From positions 1 through 40,552 of the forward strand of contig JAPLUI010000184.1 in assembly GCA_026397725.1 (NCBI GenBank): a stretch of DNA of 40,552 bases. Reading direction: 5' to 3'. This document shows, piece by piece, positions 34,272 through 40,552 of this stretch (position 1 is its first letter; each line of letters begins with the position of its first letter). The notes under the pieces are model-generated. The model was not told the origin of the DNA and searched no databases. It was given only the letters and a program-made list of their open reading frames with translations. The DNA comes from Verrucomicrobiota bacterium (GTDB lineage Bacteria > Verrucomicrobiota > Verrucomicrobiia > Verrucomicrobiales > Akkermansiaceae). Position numbers and translations under genes: made by a program.

Positions 34272-35289
34272 CGCGGCAGAAGGATCAGGAAACCCTGGGG
34301 GTGATCGCCAGTGGCGATGCCGCGGCCATCCTCGCCCTCAACCAACCCGACCATCTCGATTCCAAGGCCGCCCAGTGGCTGATGACCACGCTCCAACAGC
34401 GCCGACACCATGCCACCGCCACCGTGGTGGACAACCGCAATGCCATCGACTTCGGCGGCCCGCCCGACGAACCGCGCACGACGAGTTATATCACCCAGGT
34501 TTGGTCACCCGCCCGCATCCCCGCAGCCGCGCTGCCGGGCGAGGCCTGGTTTTTCGGCGGCGACACCCACTTCGGCCGTTATCTAACCGGATTGCTGGCG
34601 GACCCGGCACAAGTGGCGCGCCTGGACCGCGCCATCCTCGGCGTGACCGGTGGCCGCCCGCTGATCGTCAATTTGGAGGGCGTTATGTTAGACCGAGTTC
34701 CGCCGGACATTCATCCCATGAAAATCGGCATGGCGGCCACGCCCGCACTCAAGCGCCTCAAAGCCTGGCAAACTCGCGGCGTGATCCTGGCGAACAACCA
34801 CACCCTCGACTTCGGCCCGGAGGCGCTGGCCGCGATGCGCCGGACGCTGGCGGCGGCGGGCATCGCCTGCGTGGGCGATGGCGAGTGCGTCGATTTCGGC
34901 CCGTTCCGACTGGCGGCTGCCACTGACTGGCTCAATCCGCCGGATGCGGCGAAAGACCGGATCACCGCCGCCACGATCGCGCCCTGGCGCGACACCCGGC
35001 CGCCGTGGTTCGCGTTCTTCCACTGCGGCAGGGAATACGCCGATGCCCCCGGCCCGCGCGAGCGTTTGTTAGGTGACCGCGCCGAAAACGCCGGGGCCGG
35101 GTTGGTGCTGGGCTGCCACCCTCACCGCCCGTCACCGGGCTGGGTGCTGGCGGCGGGTAGCTTGCGGTTCCACTCACTGGGCAATCTGCTGTTTGACCAA
35201 TCGGATCCGAAGAACACCGGCGGCCTGGTGGAAGTCCGCTTCTTCAAACAAGGCACCTGGGCCGCCCGCTGGCTGCCATTGGGAAATCT
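34272..35289 (+). pseudogene. Broken duplicate of the MEMO-CapA gene
   Basis: This 1018-bp block matches 26247-27264 at a constant offset of 8025 bp without indels. By eye it is near-identical except for one strongly diverged patch (about 35138-35170). It lacks the signal peptide and the first ~217 residues with the main MEMO motifs, but keeps the whole CapA domain (FFGGDTHFGRY, NNHTLDFG, CHPHRPSP). An open frame entering from fused upstream sequence passes through it to 35395. Beyond 35289 the sequence is unrelated to the parent. Confidence 0.9.
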
Positions 35290-35469
35290 TAAGGCTGGAC
35301 AGGCCGGGCGCGGGCGGCGGCTCTCGGGTGCTGATCCAGGTGGGAGCGCGGTTCAGGGACACCCGGGCAACGACGGAGCGGACGGTGGAACTTGAAGCGG
35401 ACGGGGCGGACGAATGAGGGCGGACGAATCAGGGTTGCCATCCGGGCGAAGGTGGGGTTATTTACGGGC

Positions 35470-35682
35470 ATGCAGACCAGCAGCGTTGTCAAAATCGATC
35501 CTGAAATCATGGGTGGCGAGCCGTGTTTCGCGGGCACGCGGGTTCCCGCCCGCACGCTGATCGACTATCTCGAAGGCGGCGACACGATTGACGAGTTCCT
35601 GGAGGATTTCCCGACGGTAAGCCGGCAGCAGGCGGTGGCCTTGCTGGAAGAAGCCAGTGAACTCCTGATCGCCCCCGCCTGA
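35470..35682 (+). CDS. DUF433 antitoxin-like protein
   Basis: The 70-residue protein shows the complete DUF433 pattern: IDPEIMGGEPCFAGTRVPA, TLIDYLEGGDTIDEFLEDFP, then VSRQQAVALLEEASELL. These small winged-helix-like proteins are typically the DNA-binding antitoxin of a pair with a DUF5615 PIN-like protein, which is what follows. The ATG at 35470 was chosen because the conserved domain begins 8 residues later; an upstream in-frame ATG at 35392 would only add unrelated residues. The stop codon directly abuts the partner's ATG (TGAATG). It sits right after the gene graveyard, a common location for toxin-antitoxin modules. Confidence 0.88.
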   Translation: MQTSSVVKIDPEIMGGEPCFAGTRVPARTLIDYLEGGDTIDEFLEDFPTVSRQQAVALLEEASELLIAPA

Positions 35683-36015
35683 ATGCGCGTCCTGCTCGAT
35701 GAATGCCTGCCCGCACGCCTGCGGCGGGATTTGCCCGGCCATGAGGTCATGACCGTGCCGCAAGCCGGGTGGGCGGGCATCAAGAATGGCAACCTGCTGC
35801 GCCTGATTGCCGAATCCGGCCAATTCGAGGTTTTCCTGACGATGGACAAGAGCCTGCCGCAACAGCAACAACTCAAACGCCTCCCGTTTGCCGTCGCGGT
35901 GTTGCGGGCCAACTCGAATCGCTTTGAGGACACGCACCCGCTGATGCCGGAAGTGTTCCGCCGCCTCGCCGAATTCCAGCCCGGCCAGGCCCATGTCCTG
36001 ACGCCGCCGGAGTGA
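35683..36015 (+). CDS. DUF5615 PIN-like toxin
   Basis: The 110-residue protein begins MRVLLDECLPARLRRDLPGH, the DUF5615 signature with the first acidic residues of a PIN-like nuclease fold. LTMDKSLPQQQ near 58-68 fits the second acidic site, where the family usually has a TxDxxF-like pattern. The length is typical for the family. It starts immediately at the DUF433 stop, so the two are translationally coupled. The likely activity is an RNA-cleaving toxin held in check by the DUF433 partner. That is inferred from the families, not from any residue proven here. Confidence 0.85.
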   Translation: MRVLLDECLPARLRRDLPGHEVMTVPQAGWAGIKNGNLLRLIAESGQFEVFLTMDKSLPQQQQLKRLPFAVAVLRANSNRFEDTHPLMPEVFRRLAEFQPGQAHVLTPPE

Positions 36016-36158
36016 CTCGCGGGCGCTCCCTGTCAGTGAGCCGCAACAACTTTCTCGTTAAATGGAAACTCCCGTAATTTGCTCGCAGATCAAGGTGATC
36101 CGGATCAAGGTTTTCCGTGACATCCGTGCCATCTGCGGTTAAAAAACCTCCCCACCCC

Positions 36159-37424
36159 ATGCAAACTCGCCGTCAAGCCCTCAAAACCCTGGCCGCTTTC
36201 GCGTCCATTCAGATCGTCCCGAGCCGCGTGCTCGGCCTCAACGGCCAAACCCCGCCGTCCGCACAACTCACCCGCGGCATCGTCGGCTGCGGTGGCATCA
36301 GCGCGTCCCACCTGACCATGCCCGGCAAGCTGCTGGCCCTCTGCGATGTGGATTCCAGCCACCTCGCCGAACGCATGCGCGACGCCGACGCCGAGAAAAA
36401 CGGCATCAAGGGCTATCGCGATTTCCGCGAACTCATCGCCCGCGACGACCTCGACATCATCCACATCTGCACCCCGCCGCACTGGCACGCCCTGATCGCG
36501 GTCGCCGCCGCCAAGGCCGGCAAGGACATCTGGTGCGAGAAACCCATGAGCCGCACGATCGGTGAAGGGATTGCCATGGTCAAGGCCGTGGAAGCACAAC
36601 AACGCATCTTCCGCCTCAACACCTGGTTCCGTTTTGAAGGTGGCTTTTACGACATGCGGGTGCCCGTGGCCATGCTCAAGAAAGCGGTCCTCAACGATCT
36701 GCTAGGTTGGCCCTTGAAGATCAATGTTTCCGGTGTCACCGGGTTCGACTGGAAGCTGGGCACCTGGGTCGGCAGAACCGATTTGAAACCCGAGCCGGTG
36801 CCGCCCGAACTCGACTACGATTTCTGGCTTGGCCCCGCCCCCGTGAAACCCTACAACCGTCACCGCACCCATGTGAGTTTCCGCGGCTACTGGGATTACG
36901 ACGGCGGCGGCCTCGGCGATATGGGCCAACATTATCTCGACCCCGTCCAATACCTCCTCAACAAGGACGATCAGGCCCCGATCTCAGTGGAAATCGACGC
37001 CGACCCTCAGGACGCCGACGCCGTCGGCACCTGGCGCCGCATCGAGTACACCTATGCCGATGGCTGTAAGGTCATCCTCGACGGCGAGAACAAGGACCAG
37101 GGTCTCAAATACCTGGAAGGGCCGAAAGGATGGATTTCCAAGGGCCTCGAATCCAACATTCCGGACCTCCGCAAGAAGATCGACGCCCTGCCCAATCCCC
37201 CACCCCAGCTCACCGACTTCCACGAATGCGTCCGCACCCGCAAGAAATTCGCGCTCAACGAGCAGAACGGCTTCTGGTCCTGTACGCTGGTGAACATGGG
37301 CATCACCGCGCATCACCTGAACAAAAACCTCAAGTTCGATTCCAAGACCCTGCGCTTCGATGACCCGGCCGCCAATGCCATGAGCCACCCGCAGATGCGT
37401 GCCCCGTGGAAAATCGAATCATGA
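36159..37424 (+). CDS. Gfo/Idh/MocA-family oxidoreductase, Tat-exported
   Basis: The 421-residue protein has a twin-arginine signal (MQTRRQALKTLAAFASIQIV). A Rossmann domain follows with GIVGCGGISASH, LLALCDVDSSH, DIIHICTPPHWHALIAVAAA and the catalytic-type WCEKPMS near 127. The C-terminal domain contains YWDYDGGGLGDMGQHYLDPV, usual for this family. Substrate is probably a sugar or inositol derivative outside the cytoplasm. The start at 36159 was chosen because it places the RR motif at residue 4. The preceding 143-bp gap holds only an ATCCGTG-type repeat. It does not appear to be in an operon with the toxin-antitoxin genes. Confidence 0.9.
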   Translation: MQTRRQALKTLAAFASIQIVPSRVLGLNGQTPPSAQLTRGIVGCGGISASHLTMPGKLLALCDVDSSHLAERMRDADAEKNGIKGYRDFRELIARDDLDIIHICTPPHWHALIAVAAAKAGKDIWCEKPMSRTIGEGIAMVKAVEAQQRIFRLNTWFRFEGGFYDMRVPVAMLKKAVLNDLLGWPLKINVSGVTGFDWKLGTWVGRTDLKPEPVPPELDYDFWLGPAPVKPYNRHRTHVSFRGYWDYDGGGLGDMGQHYLDPVQYLLNKDDQAPISVEIDADPQDADAVGTWRRIEYTYADGCKVILDGENKDQGLKYLEGPKGWISKGLESNIPDLRKKIDALPNPPPQLTDFHECVRTRKKFALNEQNGFWSCTLVNMGITAHHLNKNLKFDSKTLRFDDPAANAMSHPQMRAPWKIES

Positions 37425-37622
37425 ACGTCACTGGGCTTGCCGCTGCCGTCGGCCACCGTCGCCGGCTCCACGGCAGGGTCGGCGGCAATGCTAACAACTT
37501 AGGGCCGGCGCAAGAATAGCTATCGTAAACTGTAGCGGCGCGGCTATGACCGCCGATGCGAAAGGACAAGCGCCTTGGCTCTTCCGAGTAACTTGGCTCC
37601 GATGGTGCCCCAAATCAGGAGC

Positions 37623-37720
37623 GCCGACATGTTGTCGGCTGTCGGCGAGGCGACATTCTGTCGCCTGTTTCGAGCCAGCGGACAACATGTCCGCTGGCCG
37701 TCAGCGTGCAGCATGCACGC
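37623..37720. repeat. Cluster of four hairpins with 3-nt loops
   Basis: Four perfect inverted repeats lie head to tail: GCCGACA/TGTCGGC around TGT (37623-37639), AGGCGACA/TGTCGCCT around TTC (37648-37666), GCCAGCGGACA/TGTCCGCTGGC around ACA (37674-37698) and GCGTGCA/TGCACGC around GCA (37704-37720). Every stem ends in CA-NNN-TG at the loop. The surrounding gap (37425-38013) has no supported gene; the leader GTAGCGGCGCGGCTATGACC at 37532 is also repeat-like. Confidence 0.85.
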
Positions 37721-38013
37721 GCTCATTATTGCGCCCACGATACTCCTCGTTCCACACCCAAAGCGCGTGCCGGGTTCTGGTGCTGCGGAGTAACGTGAGT
37801 GGCGAGTGCTGCCAGTCTGGCCGGGTTGTCAAACCGGTGCCGGACGAGGAAGCCAAGCGGCATGCCGGTGACCTCGCGAGCCCTGTCCATGGTGCCGGTG
37901 AACAGGGCAAGCGGGATCATGGCGAGACATATGCATACCCGCACGAAACTGCCGATGAAACGACAGTTGAAGCACGGGCGGAATTATGTTAGGATGGGCA
38001 TGGGGGGGGTTAG

Positions 38014-38243
38014 TGGATCGGGGATCGGGGATAATGGATAGTGGATAATGGATAATGGATAATGGATAATGGATAGTGGATAATGGATAATGGATAATGG
38101 ATAATGGATAATGGATAATGGATCGTGGATAGTGGATGTGCGGGCGTCTCTTCGATCTTCGATCCACGATCTTCGATCCTCGATCCTCGATCCACGATCT
38201 TCGATCCACGATCTTCGATCCACGATCCTCGATCCTCGATCTA
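38014..38243. repeat. Palindromic heptamer array, copy 3
   Basis: The left array has about 17 units of TGGATAA/TGGATAG/TGGATCG (38014-38138). A 14-nt spacer (TGCGGGCGTCTCTT) leads into 13 units of CGATCNN, mostly CGATCCA/CGATCTT/CGATCCT (38153-38243), in inverted sense. The last unit, CGATCTA, supplies the TAG stop of the minus-strand gene that ends at 38241. Confidence 0.88.
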
Positions 38244-38705
38244 CGCTCCAGCATCCTGGGCCTCCCCGAGGCCGGGCATTTCGGCGGCCTCGGAGAGGTC
38301 GCGGTGGACGGCGCGGCTGATGACGTCGCGGGTGGCATCATTGAGGTAGTCGTGCAGCAATTGCGAAAGTTGCAAGTACTCCGGCCACAGGGACTCATCC
38401 AGGAACTTGCGCTGGAGGCGGACCATGACGGTGGCGTAGCGCTGGCGCGGGCGGCGGTATGGCTGGAGACCATGACGGCGCACCAGGGCCAGAAAGAGCT
38501 GGCGCTTCCATGGATCGGTTAGGGAAAACCTGAACTCCACCAAGGGCTGCGGGACGGCGGCAAGTTGGGCCTGGAGGCGCTCAAGCGCACCGCGTGCGGC
38601 CTGCATTTCGCCTTGCGACTCGGTGGATTTGAAGAGGGCTTCGACCTTGTGGATTTTGGCAATGAGTTCGTCGCGGGTCACGGCTGGGGTGGGGTGGGAT
38701 TGCAT
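38241..38705 (-). CDS. Conserved hypothetical protein
   Basis: The start ATG 38705 gives 154 residues; upstream in-frame sequence to 38891 does not look like protein. An N-terminal helical part (ELIAKIHKVEALFKS, GALERLQAQLAAVPQ) precedes a compact conserved-looking block: VEFRFSLTDPWKRQLFLALV, RRHGLQPYRRPRQRYATVMV, RKFLDESLWPEYLQLSQLLH. From memory this FSLxDPW...GLxPYRxxRQR pattern recurs in hypothetical proteins of several phyla; no function is known to me. Its stop codon belongs to the last unit of the heptamer array, so the array has reached the end of the gene and may have replaced the original 3' end. Confidence 0.75.
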   Translation of the reverse strand: MQSHPTPAVTRDELIAKIHKVEALFKSTESQGEMQAARGALERLQAQLAAVPQPLVEFRFSLTDPWKRQLFLALVRRHGLQPYRRPRQRYATVMVRLQRKFLDESLWPEYLQLSQLLHDYLNDATRDVISRAVHRDLSEAAEMPGLGEAQDAGA

Positions 38706-38878
38706 GTCGGCCCGAACCCGGGTGAGAGGGTTGCGGCCAATCGCTTGAAGCGCGAAATCATTTCCATTCCCTGATGCGCTGGTCAAGGTCTTGTCACTGC
38801 TCACCGGCGAAATTGTGCGCGAACCGGCAAATCGCGGTCTTGCCAAACTCCCGTCCCCGCCCCCAAGCAACAGAGGCG

Positions 38879-38944
38879 CTTCCCACCGCACTCCATACCT
38901 TCACCTGCCCAGACGCGAGCCAAAGTCTGGAGTGCGGTGGGAAG
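38879..38944. repeat. 17-bp perfect inverted repeat
   Basis: CTTCCCACCGCACTCCA (38879-38895) and TGGAGTGCGGTGGGAAG (38928-38944) flank a 32-nt loop. No gene lies in 38706-39154; this element, the sequence after it (GGGCGCAGCCCGCCACCCCG) and the heptamer array at 39015 fill much of the gap. Confidence 0.8.
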
Positions 38945-39014
38945 GGCGCAGCCCGCCACCCCGCTGTGGCTCAACCGGGCGAGTTGCGGCTACCCCATTC
39001 CTCACGCCGAAGAT

Positions 39015-39055
39015 TTCAACATTCAACATTCAACATTCAACATTCAATTTTCAAG
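39015..39055. repeat. Heptamer array ATTCAAC
   Basis: Four ATTCAAC units with degenerate outer units (TTTCAAC, ATTCAAT, TTTCAAG) form a fourth array with a 7-bp period. The unit differs from the other three arrays and no inverted partner is visible. Confidence 0.8.
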
Positions 39056-39154
39056 TGGCAGAATGGGCGATACAGTGACCTTGCTTGTCACGCACGGCAA
39101 CATACCCCGCAGCGCCGGCCTTGAACCGGCTCGGACAGGGAGCTTGCAATGATT

Positions 39155-39870
39155 TCACGGTTCCGGGTGCTGCCACGGCTGCCGGTAGGGTCGGCGCAGC
39201 AGCTTGGTGGCCGCTTCGTCGCCGACGATTTGCCGCGCCTGCGGATCGTAGGTGAGGGTGCGTCCGACTTGCATCGCGAGGTTGGCCAGGATGCAACTTG
39301 CGGTTGAGATGTGGCCTTGTTCGATGTCTGCGATGGGCCGACCGCGCCGGTCGATGGCCGCAAGGAAATCCAGCATGTGCAGCCGGGTGGCGGGCGCGGC
39401 ATTGAGTTCAATGTCTTCAGTTAGATGTCCACGCTGATGGGCTTTTGCACATAAACGTCGGCCCCGGCCTCGACGGCGGCGATCATCTGCAAGGCATGCC
39501 AGTGATCGGGCGTGCCAATGATCACGATGTCGAGGTCCTGGTCCTTGAGCATCTCGCGGTAGTCCGCAAACAGGCGGGGCCGCTGGCCCGACTGCTGGCG
39601 CCGGCTCACCAGGTCTGCCGCGCCCTGGAGCAGGTGCTTGTCCACCTCGCACAAGGCCACCACCTCCACGGGCGCAACCTGCATGAGCCGGAACAGATCG
39701 CTCTTGCCATACCACCCCGTGCCGATGAGGCCCACCCGCCGGGGCTTGCGGTTGATCAGATCGAGCCCGTAGGCTCCGAGGCTGGAGAACGCAAGCGCAG
39801 CGGAGGCGCCTTGCAGAAACCGGCGGCGCTGGAGGTTGCACGAATGAGGTGGCGAGAGCTGTGGGTTCAT
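39155..39870 (-). pseudogene. Gfo/Idh/MocA oxidoreductase with internal deletion and frameshift
   Basis: The start ATG 39870 gives a twin-arginine-type signal (LQRRRFLQGASAALAFSSLG). A normal Rossmann half follows (RVGLIGTGWYGKSDLFRLM, VVALCEVDKH, DIVIIGTPDHWHALQMIAAV, DVYVQKPISVD). The frame then stops at TAA near 39423. A different frame continues with the C-terminal end of the same family: TRLHMLDFLAAIDRRGRPIA, then DIEQGHISTASCILANLAMQ, ending RRPYRQPWQHPEP. About half of a normal protein is missing between the two parts and they are out of frame, so the gene is dead. It is related to, but not a copy of, the oxidoreductase at 36159-37424. Confidence 0.85.
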
Positions 39871-40055
39871 GGGCTGCGGGGGTGGGGATGGTTTCAGATA
39901 CTCCACGGTCGCACGCCTGACAAATGAAAAATGGCTTTCACAAATGCAGACTTCCTGACCTCAGCTTTGAATTGACGCGGAATTGACCGACAATGCCGGA
40001 AAATGACATGGCACTCTTCCTTCCGACAAGCGTTGGGGTATGACGGCCCAAAACC

Positions 40056-40120
40056 ACCACGGATTACGGGATTACGCAGATTTAATCCGTGCAATCCGTG
40101 TAATCCTCTTCATCCGTGGT
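40056..40120. repeat. ATCCGTG-type intergenic repeat with inverted ends
   Basis: ACCACGGAT (40056-40064) and ATCCGTGGT (40112-40120) enclose internal AATCCGTG units. Related words occur at 36118-36135 (CATCCGTGCCATCTGCGGTT) and about 40380-40402 (CATCCGCGTAATCCGCGG). The 39871-40552 region contains no supported gene. Confidence 0.65.
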
Positions 40121-40462
40121 CATCTTCGTCCCGCATTACCATTCAAGCCCGGGAACCGCTCGCAAATGTGCCAAATCATTTTCCACCGAGATCAGGAACT
40201 GTGAAATGGGAAATTGGGACAGCCCGTGCCCCCGTCCCCCAAGGGATCGTTCGGTGACAGCATCATGCCGGAATTGCTAAATCATTGGATCCCCCCCCGC
40301 AAGCAACGAATCCCGCTCGGAACGCTTGAAAAATGATTCTGCCATCAATGATTCTGCCTCCTCTGCTCTTCCTCTTCCGCCATCCGCGTAATCCGCGGTT
40401 TCCAATCTGGTTCCCTCGTGGGCGGATTCGTCGTCTCGGGCGGTTTGGGAACGTGCGGGCAA

Positions 40463-40534
40463 CCCAGGGTAGCGGCGCAGCCGCAACCCTGGGCTTCGTG
40501 ACGCAACCCCGGTGGGCATGCGCGTCAAGTTAAG
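40463..40534. repeat. Hairpin plus end of the composite repeat
   Basis: CCCAGGGT...ACCCTGGG with an inner GCGGC/GCCGC stem around GCA (40463-40493) forms a near-perfect hairpin. It is followed by the 28-bp sequence shared with 7811-7839, ending GCGTCAAGTTAAG. Confidence 0.7.
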
Positions 40535-40552
40535 GGAAATGTGATCCCTGTT

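Noticed and set aside
37726..37944. Minus-strand frame starting MRVCICLAMIPLALF
   Set aside because: It has a hydrophobic start but no family resemblance, no RBS, and overlaps repeat sequence; possibly a remnant, but not supportable.
38014..38243. CRISPR array
   Set aside because: The repeat unit is 7 bp and contiguous, with no spacers and no cas genes.
37984..38522. Frames on both strands with HYPLSII or DPRSSIL repeats
   Set aside because: Same reason: they translate the palindromic heptamer array at 38014-38243.

Overview
The window is GC-rich bacterial chromosome, most likely from the Verrucomicrobiota. The evidence for this is a Cys-type sulfatase and a GH29 fucosidase in one operon, a MoxR/DUF58/BatA-like operon, two DUF3160 proteins, a truncated Gloeo/Verruco-type (TIGR03803-like) repeat protein, Tat-exported Gfo/Idh/MocA oxidoreductases, giant secreted repeat proteins, and intergenic DNA crowded with short repeat families. 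No rRNA, tRNA or CRISPR array is visible. The assignment rests on gene content alone.

Layout. Positions 1-2375 (minus strand) hold three exported-protein genes: a secreted protein running off the left edge, a 3'-truncated repeat protein and a formylglycine-generating-enzyme-fold (SUMF1) protein, with copies of one 75-bp repeat (R1) at their junctions. Positions 2689-3894 hold an IS91-family transposase interrupted by an in-frame amber codon. Positions 3895-4990 are a debris field: an inverted-repeat element, hairpins, a heptamer array and an epimerase fragment. Positions 4994-7740 (minus) hold a translationally coupled fucosidase-sulfatase pair that would suit a sulfated fucose-containing glycan. 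Positions 8268-20511 (plus) form a long operon: MoxR ATPase, DUF58 protein, BatA-like membrane protein with a PA14 domain, a second VWA membrane protein, a 1167-residue DUF4175-like membrane/coiled-coil protein and an exported terpene-cyclase-fold repeat protein. Positions 20681-27430 (plus) hold two tandem DUF3160 paralogues and a fused MEMO-CapA protein. Positions 27635-33203 hold an exported beta-propeller-like protein and a 1290-residue secreted protein with seven modules.

Positions 33204-35300 are a gene graveyard: an IS1182-like transposase N-terminus, the end of one ketosynthase gene joined to the start of a second, and a 1018-bp broken copy of the MEMO-CapA gene. After it come a DUF433/DUF5615 toxin-antitoxin pair, an intact Gfo/Idh/MocA oxidoreductase, a multi-hairpin element, a palindromic heptamer array, a conserved hypothetical gene and a Gfo/Idh/MocA pseudogene with an internal deletion.

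The most unusual content is non-coding. (1) A two-hairpin element (three copies, 153-176 bp) has stems that differ between copies while staying paired, and two copies are spliced into signal-peptide coding regions. (2) Four arrays all have a 7-bp period, three of them followed by an inverted partner. (3) A cluster has four consecutive hairpins, all with 3-nt loops. (4) The pentamer CTAAC/GTTAG is scattered through coding DNA in several reading frames and accounts for every TTA and CTA leucine codon in the 950-codon BatA-like gene.
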